DNA from: Apoderus coryli
Lineage: Eukaryota; Arthropoda; Insecta; Coleoptera; Attelabidae
NCBI GenBank assembly: GCA_911728435.2
Contig: OU452217.1
Coordinates: 310,001-374,000, forward strand
Direction: 5' to 3'
Length of the DNA stretch: 64,000 bases
Under the pieces are notes generated by a model, which was given only the letters and a program-made list of their open reading frames with translations, was not told the origin of the DNA and ran no database searches. The position numbers were made by a program, and so were the translations under genes. Positions 28,440-39,224 of this stretch are shown piece by piece (position 1 is the stretch's first letter; every line of letters begins with the position of its first letter).

Positions 28440-28497
28440 GTAATTCCTCTGTCGACGTTTCGACTTTTATTAAGTCATCCTCAGGACACTAGAATAC
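28440..28497 (-). ncRNA. Hammerhead ribozyme (type I, minimal stem III)
   Basis: Read on the minus strand. Box CUGAGGA (28484-28478) fits the CUGANGA core. Next is one unpaired U (28477), then stem II GACUU/AAGUC (5 bp, loop AAUAA, 28476-28462). GAAA follows at 28461-28458, then CGUC with the predicted cleavage after C at 28454. Stem III is only AC/GU with no loop; ACGU is self-complementary, so such motifs are thought to work best as dimers. Stem I has UGUC (28488-28485) with GACA (28453-28450), a 2x2 internal loop of G/A, then an outer helix pairing 28491-28497 with 28440-28447, interrupted by one bulged U. An internal loop in stem I is typical of fast natural hammerheads. The extra U before stem II departs from the textbook core, so activity is uncertain. 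Confidence 0.75.
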
Positions 28498-28750
28498 AAC
28501 AAAAAAAAGAAAAACATAAGGGTGACTTGAAATTTACAATTAGTTGTTAAATACACAAATACAAAAAAAATATTAAAAAAAAAAAAAAAAATTATATAAA
28601 AATATAAATAAATAAAACATCAAGACATGTAATGTATTTTTTTTTTTTTTTTTCTTTTTCCCCTCTTTGTTTAAACACAGATAAAACTACATACTACAAC
28701 GGGTTCTCCATACTCACGTGAACAATTTGTTTCCCTTGTCAATGTTTTCA
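28498..28750. other. Low-complexity A/T stretch with A17 and T17 runs
   Basis: Noncoding and AT-rich. It contains an uninterrupted run of 17 A (28575-28591) followed 45 bp later by an uninterrupted run of 17 T (28637-28653). Together these could fold back, or could be two oligo-A tails of opposite orientation. The segment from about 28661 to 28750 (around ACGGGTTCTCC and CTCACGTGAAC) is ordinary unique-looking sequence that I do not recognise. Confidence 0.6.
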
Positions 28751-28970
28751 ATTATGAAGGACATTTACATATGATGAAATCAAAAAGGGGGTTTCTTCTT
28801 TTAAACATGTATTTTCTTATTTTAATAGTGTATAAACTAAAACTGAATAGGCACAAACGAACAGAAAATGATACATTTAATTTTTTTTTTTTTTCCTTTT
28901 TTATAATTTTAAATAAAATTCCATCTTTTCCTATCAAACAGGTGTATATATATATACATACCAATCGTAT
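28751..28970. other. AT-rich unassigned stretch with T14 run and (TA)6
   Basis: No recognisable gene. There is a run of 14 T at 28881-28894 and a short TA microsatellite at 28945-28956, just before the GC island. Open frames crossing this interval on both strands are rich in F, I, K and L because of the A/T runs, and they have no domain features. Confidence 0.55.
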
Positions 28971-29280
28971 GATACGACGCCCAGAGCGCTACATTGCTCG
29001 GATGATACGACGCCATTTTGGAGATACGACGCCCGACCGCGGGCGTTGGAAAAATTCACGTGTATATTCTTGATATGTTGTTCTATAGGCCCCTACCAAC
29101 CCATAGACGAATTTTAGTGTGGGCGTCGTATGGTCATATACACATGGACATTATATATGGAAATAGTTCAACAGAAAAACGTGTAGGTGGCGCGTCGTTA
29201 AATACGTATATAGCGTTTTATACGCACCGCATGATAGGAAGCCCACATCATATTGCGTATGATGCGACGCCCGAAAGCCT
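28971..29280. repeat. GC island with six ATACGACGCC-like motifs in both orientations
   Basis: Positions 28981-29280 are 46% GC (138 of 300 by my count), against about 23% in the satellite, and they are rich in CG dinucleotides. ATACGACGCC occurs directly at 28972, 29005 and 29024, as ATGCGACGCCC at 29262-29272, inverted as GGGCGTCGTAT at 29121-29131, and degenerate-inverted as GGCGCGTCGTTA at about 29188-29199. Spacing is irregular, so this is not a simple tandem repeat. Clustered motifs in both orientations resemble subterminal binding sites of some DNA transposons or a regulatory cluster, but neither is shown. An open frame of about 90 codons crosses the island without any recognised motif. 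Confidence 0.6.
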
Positions 29281-30090
29281 GGCAACAACGTAAGGCATAA
29301 CTTTTATTATTTGAATAAAGAAATTAAATCGTATTTGTATTTATTTGCTTATATTCAACATACCGGGTTACGACAGAAAGTTGAAACAAGAAGATAGATA
29401 TTTGAAACTTAAATATTCCGTTTTCCAGAAAAATTATTAATCGACATAGCATTTAAGTTATCAGAAATGCTATCGAAATTAGACTTTTAAATGATACGCC
29501 TGGTACAAGTACGATTTTTACATTGTACGAATCATTTAGGGTACTATACAGCAACTTTTAATACCTAAATTTAGAACTGACGGGTTTGATATATGATAAA
29601 AAATGCAATGTTTTAACTAGTTTGTATAGAAAATATATAAACTTCGAATAAAATTAAAAGCTTTCTTTCACTATTCATCCAAATTCTGATTTAAGGCAAA
29701 TTATATTTTTAAGAATTTTAGTAGCCAATAACAAAGCTAAATTCGTATCAATTCTTTCATGGTTTTTTAAATGCACACATATAATTTATAAAGGGCAGTT
29801 CTTCTAAAATTTTGACACACAGTGAAAAGTTGAAATACTTTTAATTATAAAAAGCTGTCATTATGAAAACAGCCCACTCAGTATTCCTGAACTACATTCA
29901 AAATTTCAAGAGTCTGTTTATTCCAGTCATGAAATGGATAAAATTTTCCGGAGGCCAAAAAAAAAAATTCAAAATAAATAATTTATTCAAAAAGAGTTGA
30001 GGGAATGGGTTAATACAAAATACTCCAAAAAGGAGGGGCAATCCAAACGTATAATAATATATAGGGTATTCCATTTGCAATAAGAAAGTT
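29281..30090. other. Unrecognised AT-rich noncoding stretch of the insert
   Basis: About 810 bp of AT-rich sequence unrelated to the satellite monomer, with no tandem structure, RNA gene or convincing reading frame. A minus-strand open frame of 78 codons (29898-30134) crosses its right part but is hydrophobic and phenylalanine/leucine-rich from T-runs, overlaps the inverted repeat, and has no domain. I see nothing else to annotate. Confidence 0.6.
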
Positions 30091-30097
30091 CGTTTCA

Positions 30098-30118
30098 ACT
30101 TCCGGTATAACCGGAAGT
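30098..30118. repeat. Perfect 8-bp inverted repeat with 5-nt loop
   Basis: ACTTCCGG (30098-30105) and CCGGAAGT (30111-30118) are exact reverse complements around TATAA. The palindrome sits about 34 bp inside the right edge of the insert. It could be a subterminal hairpin of a mobile element. It lacks a following T-run that would suggest a terminator, and that class of signal is not expected in this genome type. Confidence 0.8.
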
Positions 30119-30769
30119 CGTACAAATATAACAATATTATAGGCTGATATTATTACTTTTTAAATATAAATAACACAATTTTTTAAATAAGCGCTCTAAA
30201 TCGTTCTAAATTGCTTTTTTATGCTTATTCTAATTTCTTTTTACTAACAAATTTAGTTTTAAATTCTTAGAGAGAAAACAGCTTTTTGGTAGACACTTTA
30301 CTTTTTAAATATAAATAACACAATTTCTTAACTAAACGCTCTAATTCGTTCTAAATTGCTTTTTTATGCTTATTCTAATTTCTTTTTCCTAATAAAATTT
30401 AGTTTTAAATTCTTAGAGAGTAAACAGCTTTTTTGTAGAAACTTTACTTTTTAAATCTAAATAACACAATTTTTTAAATAAACGCTCTAATTCGTTCTAA
30501 ATTGCTTTTTTATGCTTATTCTGATTTCTTTCTACTAATAAATTTAGTTTTACATTCTAAAAGAGAAAACAGCTTTTTGTTAGAAACTTTACTTTTTAAA
30601 TGTAAATAACACAATTTCTGAACTAAACGCTCTAATTCGTTCTAAATTGCTTTTTTTATGCTTATTCTAATTTCTTTTTCCTAATAAAATTTAGTTTTAA
30701 ATTCTTAGAGAGAAAACAGCTATTTTGTAGAAACTTTACTTTTTAAATCTAAATAACACAATTTTTTAA

Positions 30770-32510
30770 ATAAACGCTCTAATTTGTTCTAAATTGCTTT
30801 TTTATGCTTATTCTAATTTCTTTTAACTAATAAATTTAGTTTTACATCCTAAAAGAGAAAACAGCTTTTTGTTAGAAACTTTACTTTTTAAATCTAAATA
30901 ACACAATTTCTGAACTAAACGCTCTAATTCGTTCTAAATTGCTTTTTTTATGCTTATTATAATTTCTTTTTCCTAATAAAATTTAGTTTTAAATTCTTAG
31001 AGAGAAAACAGCTATTTTGTAGAAACTTTACTTTTTAAATCTAAATAACACAATTTTTTAAATAAACGCTCTAAATCGTTCTAAATTGCTTTTTCATGCT
31101 TATTCTAATTCCTTTTTACTAATTTAGTTTTAAATTCTTAGAGAGAAAACAGCTTTTTGGTAGACACTTTACTTTTTAAATATAAATAACACAATTATTT
31201 AAATAAACGCTTTAAATCGTTCTAAATTGCTTTTTAATGCTTATCCATATTTCTTTTTACTAACAAATTTAGTTTTAAATTCTTAGAAAGAAAACAGCTT
31301 TTTGGTAGACACTTTACTTTTTAAATATAAATAACACAATTTCTTAACTAAACGCTCTAATTCGTTCTAAATTGCTTTTTTATGCTTATTCTAATTTCTT
31401 TTTACTAATAAATTTAGTTTTAAATTCTAAAAGAGAAAGCAGCTTTTTGGTAGAAACTTTACTTTTTAAATCTAAATAACACAATTTCTTAACTAAACGC
31501 TCTAATTCGTTATAAATTGCTTTTTTATGCTTATTCTAATTTCTTTTAACTAATAAAATTTAGTTTTAAATTCTTAGAGAGAAAACAGCTATTTTGTAGA
31601 AACTTTACTTTTTAAATCTAAATAACACAATTTTTTAAATAAACGCTCTAATTTGTTCTAAATTGCTTTTTTATGCTTATTCTAATTTCTTTTAACTAAT
31701 AAATTTAGTTTTACATCCTAAAAGAGAAAACAGCTTTTTGTTAGAAACTTTACTTTTTAAATCTAAATAACACAATTTCTGAACTAAACGCTCTAATTCG
31801 TTCTAAATTGCTTTTTTTATGCTTATTATAATTTCTTTTTCCTAATAAAATTTAGTTTTAAATTCTTAGAGAGAAAACAGCTATTTTGTAGAAACTTTAC
31901 TTTTTAAATCTAAATAACACAATTTTTTAAATAAACGCTCTAAATCGTTCTAAATTGCTTTTTCATGCTTATTCTAATTCCTTTTTACTAATTTAGTTTT
32001 AAATTCTTAGAGAGAAAACAGCTTTTTGGTAGACACTTTACTTTTTAAATATAAATAACACAATTATTTAAATAAACGCTTTAAATCGTTCTAAATTGCT
32101 TTTTAATGCTTATCCATATTTCTTTTTACTAACAAATTTAGTTTTAAATTCTTAGAAAGAAAACAGCTTTTTGGTAGACACTTTACTTTTTAAATATAAA
32201 TAACACAATTTCTTAACTAAACGCTCTAATTCGTTCTAAATTGCTTTTTTATGCTTATTCTAATTTCTTTTTACTAATAAATTTAGTTTTAAATTCTAAA
32301 AGAGAAAGCAGCTTTTTGGTAGAAACTTTACTTTTTAAATCTAAATAACACAATTTCTTAACTAAACGCTCTAATTCGTTATAAATTGCTTTTTTATGCT
32401 TATTCTAATTTCTTTTAACTAATAAAATTTAGTTTTAAATTCTTAGAGAGAAAACAGCTATTTTGTAGAAACTTTACTTTTTAAATCTAAATAACACAAT
32501 TTTTTAAATA
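30770..32510. repeat. Tandem duplication of an 869-bp six-monomer unit
   Basis: The order of six variant monomers in about 30770-31638 is repeated in about 31639-32510. The marker TTACATCCTA lies at 30842 and again at 31711, an offset of 869 bp, or six monomers. The unit contains, in order, monomers marked by CTAATTTGTTC, ACATCCTAAAAGAG with TTCTGAACTA, CTATTTTGTAG with TTTTTCATGC, CTTTAAATCG with TCCATATTTC, the rare TTAGAAAGAAAAC, and AAGCAGC with GTTATAAATTG. Parts of the same order recur elsewhere in the right array, for example around 35000, 36700, 43400 and 46300, so this looks like a basic higher-order unit of that array. Confidence 0.85.
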
Positions 32511-35500
32511 AACGCTCTAAATCGTTCTAAATTGCTTTTTCATGCTTATTCTAATTCCTTTTTACTACTTAATTTAGTTTTAAATTCTTAGAGAGAAAAC
32601 AGCTTTTTGGTAGACACTTTACTTTTTAAATATAAATAACACAATTATTTAAATAAACGCTTTAAATCGTTCTAAATTGCTTTTCTATGCTTATCCATAT
32701 TTCTTTTTACTAACAAATTTAGTTTTAAATTCTTAGAGAGAAAACAGCTTTTTGGTAGACACTTTACTTTTTAAATATAAATAACACAATTTCTTAACTA
32801 AACGCTCTAATTCGTTCTAAATTGCTTTTTTATGCTTATTCTAATTTCTTTTTACTAATAAATTTAGTTTTAAATTCTAAAAGAGAAAGCAGCTTTTTGG
32901 TAGAAACTTTACTTTTTAAATCTAAATAACACAATTTCTTAACTAAACGCTCTAAATCGTTCTAAATTGCTTTTTTATGCTTATTCTAATTTCTTTTTCC
33001 TAATAAAATTTAGTTTTAAATTCTTAGAGAGAAAACAGCTATTTTGTAGAAACTTTACTTTTTAAATCTAATTAACACAATTTTTTAAATAAACGCTCTA
33101 ATTCGTTCTAAATTGCTTTTTTATGCTTATTCTAATTTCTTTTTACTAATAAATTTAGTTTTACATTCTAAAAGAGAAAACAGATTTTTGTTAGAAACTT
33201 TACTTTTTAAATCTAAATAACACAATTTCTGAACTAAACGCTCTAATTCGTTCTAAATTGCTTTTTTTATGCTTATTCTAATTTCTTTTTCCTAATAAAA
33301 TTTAGTTTAAAATTCTTAGAGAGAAAACAGCTATTTTGTAGAAACTTTACTTTTTAAATCTAAATAACACAATTTTTTAAATAAACGCTCTAAATCGTTT
33401 TAAATTGCTTTTTCATGCTTATTCTAATTCCTTTTTACTAACAAATTTAGTTTTAAATTCTTAGAGAGAAAACAGCTTTTTGGTAGACATTTTACTTTTT
33501 AAATATAAATATCACAATTTTTTAAATAAACGCTCTAAATCGTTCTAAATTGCTTTTTTATTCTTATTCATATTTCTTTTTACTAATAAATTTAGTTTTA
33601 AATTCTTAGAGAGAAAACAGCTTTTTGGTAGACAATTTACTTTTTAAATATAAATAACACAATTTCTTAACTAAGCGCTCTAATTCCTTCTAAATTGCTT
33701 TTTTATGCTTATTCTAATTTCTTTTAACTAATAAAATTTAGTTTTAAATTCTTAGAGAGAAAACAGCTATTTTGTAGAAACTTTACTTTTTAAATCTAAA
33801 TAACACAATTTTTTAAATAAACGCTCTAAATCGTTCTAAATTGCTTTTTCATGCTTATTCTAATTCCTTTTTACTACTTAATTTATTTTTAAATTCTTAG
33901 AGAGAAAACAGCTTTTTGGTAGACACTTTACTTTTTAAATATAAATAACACAATTATTTAAATAAACGCTTTAAATCGTTCTAAATTGCTTTTCTATGCT
34001 TATCCATATTTCTTTTTACTAACAAATTTAGTTTTAAATTCTTAGAGAGAAAACAGCTTTTTGGTAGACACTTTACTTTTTAAATATAAATAACACAATT
34101 TCTTAACTAAACGCTCTAATTCGTTCTAAATTGCTTTTTTATGCTTATTCTAATTTCTTTTTACTAATAAATTTAGTTTTAAATTCTAAAAGAGAAAGCA
34201 GCTTTTTGGTAGAAACTTTACTTTTTAAATCTAAATAACACAATTTCTTAACTAAACGCTCTTAATCGTTCTAAATTGCTTTTTTATGCTTATTCTAATT
34301 TCTTTTTCCTAATAAAATTTAGTTTTAAATTCTTAGAGAGAAAACAGCTATTTTGTAGAAACTTTACTTTTTAAATCTAATTAACACAATTTTTTAAATA
34401 AACGCTCTAATTCGTTCTAAATTTCTTTTTTATGCTTATTCTAATTTCTTTTTACTAATAAATTTAGTTTTAAATTCTAAAAGAGAAAGCAGCTTTTTGG
34501 TAGAAACTTTACTTTTTAAATCTAAATAACACAATTTCTTAACTAAACGCTCTTAATCGTTCTAAATTGCTTTTTATGCTTATTCTAATTTCTTTTTCCT
34601 AATAAAATTTAGTTTTAAAAATTCTTAGAGAGAAAACAGCTATTTTGTAGAAACTTTACTTTTTAAATCTAATTAACACAATTTTTTAAATAAACGCTCT
34701 AATTCGTTCTAAATTGCTTTTTTATGCTTATTCTAATTTCTTTTTACTAATAAATTTAGTTTTACATTCTAAAAGAGAAAACAGATTTTTGTTAGAAACT
34801 TTACTTTTTAAATCTAAATAACACAATTTCTGAACTAATTCGTTCTAAATTGCTTTTTTTCTGCTTATTCTAATTTCTTTTTCCTAATAAAATTTAGTTT
34901 TAAATTCTTAGAGAGAAAACAGCTATTTTGTAGAAACTTTACTTTTTAAATCTAAATAACACAATTTTTTAAATAAACGCTCTAAATCGTTCTAAATTGC
35001 TTTTTCATGCTTATTCTAATTCCTTTTTACTAATTTAGTTTTAAATTCTTAGAGAGAAAACAGCTTTTTGGTAGACACTTTACTTTTTAAATATAAATAA
35101 CACAATTATTTAAATAAACGCTTTAAATCGTTCTAAATTGCTTTTTTATGCTTATCCATATTTCTTTTTACTAACAAATTTAGTTTTAAATTCTTAGAAA
35201 GAAAACAGCTTTTTGGTAGACACTTTACTTTTTAAATATAAATAACACAATTTCTTAACTAAACGCTCTAATTCGTTCTAAATTGCTTTTTTATGCTTAT
35301 TCTAATTTCTTTTTACTAATAAATTTAGTTTTAAATTCTAAAAGAGAAAGCAGCTTTTTGGTAGAAACTTTACTTTTTAAATCTAAATAACACAATTTCT
35401 TAACTAAACGCTCTAATTCGTTATAAATTGCTTTTTTATGCTTATTCTAATTTCTTTTAACTAATAAAATTTAGTTTTAAATTCTTAGAGAGAAAACAGC

Positions 35501-38500
35501 TATTTTGTAGAAACTTTACTTTTTAAATCTAAATAACACAATTTTTTAAATAAACGCTCTAAATCGTTCTAAATTGCTTTTTCATGCTTATTCTAATTCC
35601 TTTTTACTACTTAATTTAGTTTTAAATTCTTAGAGAGAAAACAGCTTTTTGGTAGACACTTTACTTTTTAAATATAAATAACACAATTATTTAAATAAAC
35701 GCTTTAAATCGTTCTAAATTGCTTTTCTATGCTTATCCATATTTCTTTTTACTAACAAATTTAGTTTTAAATTCTTAGAGAGAAAACAGCTTTTTGGTAG
35801 ACACTTTACTTTTTAAATATAAATAACACAATTTCTTAACTAAACGCTCTAATTCGTTCTAAATTGCTTTTTTATGCTTATTCTAATTTCTTTTTACTAA
35901 TAAATTTAGTTTTAAATTCTAAAAGAGAAAGCAGCTTTTTGGTAGAAACTTTACTTTTTAAATCTAAATAACACAATTTCTTAACTAAACGCTCTTAATC
36001 GTTCTAAATTGCTTTTTTATGCTTATTCTAATTTCTTTTTCCTAATAAAATTTAGTTTTAAATTCTTAGAGAGAAAACAGCTATTTTGTAGAAACTTTAC
36101 TTTTTAAATCTAATTAACACAATTTTTTAAATAAACGCTCTAATTCGTTCTAAATTGCTTTTTTATGCTTATTCTGATTTCTTTCTACTAATAAATTTAG
36201 TTTTACATTCTAAAAGAGAAAACAGCTTTTTGTTAGAAACTTTACTTTTTAAATGTAAATAACCCAATTTCTGAACTAAACGCTCTAATTCGTTCTAAAT
36301 TGCTTTTTTTATGCTTATTCTAATTTCTTTTTCCTAATAAAATTTAGTTTTAAATTCTTAGAGGGTAAACAGCTTTTTGATAGAAACTTTACTTTTTAAA
36401 TCTAAATAACACAATTTTTTAAATAAACGCTCTAATTTGTTCTAAATTGCTTTTTTATGCTTATTCTAATTTCTTTTAACTAATAAATTTAGTTTTACAT
36501 CCTAAAAGAGAAAACAGCTTTTTGTTAGAAACTTTACTTTTTAAATCTAAATAACACAATTTCTGAACTAAACGCTCTAATTCGTTCTAAATTGCTTTTT
36601 TTCTGCTTATTCTAATTTCTTTTTCCTAATAAAATTTAGTTTTAAATTCTTAGAGAGAAAACAGCTATTTTGTAGAAACTTTACTTTTTAAATCTAAATA
36701 ACACAATTTTTTAAATAAACGCTCTAAATCGTTCTAAATTGCTTTTTCATGCTTATTCTAATTCCTTTTTACTAATTTAGTTTTAAATTCTTAGAGAGAA
36801 AACAGCTTTTTGGTAGACACTTTACTTTTTAAATATAAATAACACAATTATTTAAATAAACGCTTTAAATCGTTCTAAATTGCTTTTTTATGCTTATCCA
36901 TATTTCTTTTTACTAACAAATTTAGTTTTAAATTCTTAGAAAGAAAACAGCTTTTTGGTAGACACTTTACTTTTTAAATATAAATAACACAATTTCTTAA
37001 CTAAACGCTCTAATTCGTTCTAAATTGCTTTTTTATGCTTATTCTAATTTCTTTTTACTAATAAATTTAGTTTTAAATTCTAAAAGAGAAAGCAGCTTTT
37101 TGGTAGAAACTTTACTTTTTAAATCTAAATAACACAATTTCTTAACTAAACGCTCTAATTCGTTATAAATTGCTTTTTTATGCTTATTCTAATTTCTTTT
37201 AACTAATAAAATTTAGTTTTAAATTCTTAGAGAGAAAACAGCTATTTTGTAGAAACTTTACTTTTTAAATCTAAATAACACAATTTTTTAAATAAACGCT
37301 CTAAATCGTTCTAAATTGCTTTTTCATGCTTATTCTAATTCCTTTTTACTACTTAATTTAGTTTTAAATTCTTAGAGAGAAAACAGCTTTTTGGTAGACA
37401 CTTTACTTTTTAAATATAAATAACACAATTATTTAAATAAACGCTTTAAATCGTTCTAAATTGCTTTTCTATGCTTATCCATATTTCTTTTTACTAACAA
37501 ATTTAGTTTTAAATTCTTAGAGAGAAAACAGCTTTTTGGTAGACACTTTACTTTTTAAATATAAATAACACAATTTCTTAACTAAACGCTCTAATTCGTT
37601 CTAAATTGCTTTTTTATGCTTATTCTAATTTCTTTTTACTAATAAATTTAGTTTTAAATTCTAAAAGAGAAAGCAGCTTTTTGGTAGAAACTTTACTTTT
37701 TAAATCTAAATAACACAATTTCTTAACTAAACGCTCTTAATCGTTCTAAATTGCTTTTTTATGCTTATTCTAATTTCTTTTTCCTAATAAAATTTAGTTT
37801 TAAATTCTTAGAGAGAAAACAGCTATTTTGTAGAAACTTTACTTTTTAAATCTAATTAACACAATTTTTTAAATAAACGCTCTAATTCATTCTAAATTGC
37901 TTTTTTATGCTTATTCTAATTTCTTTTTACTAATAAATTTAGTTTTACATTCTAAAAGAGAAAACAGATTTTTGTTAGAAACTTTACTTTTTAAATCTAA
38001 ATAAGACAATTTCTGAACTAAACGCTCTAATTCGTTCTAAATTGCTTTTTTTATGCTTATTCTAATTTCTTTTTCCTAATAAAATTTAGTTTTAAATTCT
38101 TAGAGAGAAAACAGCTATTTTGTAGAAACTTTACTTTTTAAATCTAAATAACACAATTTTTTAAATAAACGCTCTAAATCGTTTTAAATTGCTTTTTCAT
38201 GCTTATTCTAATTCCTTTTTACTAACAAATTTAGTTTTAAATTCTTAGATAGAAAACAGCTTTTTGGTAGACATTTTACTTTTTAAATATAAATAACACA
38301 ATTTTTTAAATAAACGCTCTAAATCGTTCTAAATTGCTTTTTTATTCTTATTCATATTTCTTTTTACTAATAAATTTAGTTTTAAATTCTTAGAGAGAAA
38401 ACAGCTTTTTGGTAGACAATTTACTTTTTAAATATAAATAACACAATTTCTTAACTAAGCGCTCTAATTCCTTCTAAATTGCTTTTTTATGCTTATTCTA

Positions 38501-39224
38501 ATTTCTTTTAACTAATAAAATTTAGTTTTAAATTCTTAGAGAGAAAACAGCTATTTTGTAGAAACTTTACTTTTTAAATCTAAATAACACAATTTTTTAA
38601 ATAAACGCTCTAAATCGTTCTAAATTGCTTTTTCATGCTTATTCTAATTCCTTTTTACTACTTAATTTATTTTTAAATTCTTAGAGAGAAAACAGCTTTT
38701 TGGTAGACACTTTACTTTTTAAATATAAATAACACAATTATTTAAATAAACGCTTTAAATCGTTCTAAATTGCTTTTCTATGCTTATCCATATTTCTTTT
38801 TACTAACAAATTTAGTTTTAAATTCTTAGAGAGAAAACAGCTTTTTGGTAGACACTTTACTTTTTAAATATAAATAACACAATTTCTTAACTAAACGCTC
38901 TAATTCGTTCTAAATTGCTTTTTTATGCTTATTCTAATTTCTTTTTACTAATAAATTTAGTTTTAAATTCTAAAAGAGAAAGCAGCTTTTTGGTAGGAAC
39001 TTTACTTTTTAAATCTAAATAACACAATTTCTTAACTAAACGCTCTTAATCGTTCTAAATTGCTTTTTTATGCTTATTCTAATTTCTTTTTCCTAATAAA
39101 ATTTAGTTTTAAATTCTTAGACAGAAAACAGCTATTTTGTAGAAACTTTACTTTTTAAATCTAATTAACACAATTTTTTAAATAAACGCTCTAATTCGTT
39201 CTAAATTGCTTTTTTATGCTTATT
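31640..39224. repeat. Two copies of a ~2.8-kb block at offset 4784 bp
   Basis: About 31640-34440 matches about 36424-39224 at an offset of 4784 bp, or 33 monomers. Markers: TTACATCCTA at 31711 and 36495; TTCTTATTCA at 33561 and 38345; TGGTAGACAT at 33481 and 38265; the CTAATTAACAC variant near 34380 and 39161. The copies diverge to the left of 31640 (CTATTTTG against GAGGGTAAAC) and to the right of 34440 (AAGCAGC against AACAGATTT). The interval between them has further partial copies of the same monomer order, so duplication here is nested. Confidence 0.78.
34826..34850. repeat. Monomer with 9-bp deletion between CTAA repeats
   Basis: TCTGAACTAATTCG replaces the usual TCTGAACTAAACGCTCTAATTCG arrangement. 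Nine bases between two CTAA copies are lost, again consistent with slippage or short-homology deletion. I saw this form only once. Confidence 0.75.

Larger units (their letters stand above)
28398..30152 (-). mobile_element. Non-satellite insert, possible Penelope-like/retrozyme fragment
   Basis: The only break in the satellite. Its left edge is CAAATTGAAG after satellite TAATAAAATTTA; its right edge is close to GGCTGATATTA before satellite TTACTTTTTAAA. A hammerhead ribozyme motif lies 42 bp inside the left edge on the minus strand. Hammerheads of this form are known in the terminal repeats of Penelope-like elements and in retrozymes, so a decayed or non-autonomous member is the best guess, and the strand given is that of the ribozyme. 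No reverse transcriptase, GIY-YIG endonuclease, transposase, terminal inverted repeats or target-site duplication was found. The 70-100-residue open frames are low in complexity or show no motif I recognise. The insert could also be composite, because its GC island and AT-rich parts look unrelated. Confidence 0.45.

Noticed and set aside
28945..28956. Microsatellite of interest
   Set aside because: Only six TA units, unremarkable in AT-rich DNA.
28752..28964. Minus-strand open frame of 70 codons
   Set aside because: It is rich in F, I, K, L because it runs through T/A-runs, overlaps another frame on the opposite strand, and has no domain or codon signal.
28771..29073. Plus-strand open frame of 100 codons
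   Set aside because: Half of it is a translated T-run and AT-rich sequence, and the rest enters the motif-rich GC island. No recognisable protein feature.
29018..29293. Plus-strand open frame of 91 codons through the GC island
   Set aside because: Fewer stops are expected at higher GC. No motif or family resemblance, and the repeated ATACGACGCC motif falls in differing frames.
30098..30118. Rho-independent terminator
   Set aside because: There is a hairpin but no following T-run, and the context is a eukaryotic satellite.
29898..30134. Minus-strand open frame of 78 codons, hydrophobic
   Set aside because: Composition is explained by A/T-rich DNA. It includes the inverted repeat and lacks domains or a plausible signal.
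28398..30152. Terminal inverted repeats or target-site duplication for the insert
   Set aside because: The left end (CAAATTGAAG) and the reverse complement of the right end (TAATATCAGC) do not match, and the flanking satellite bases are not duplicated.
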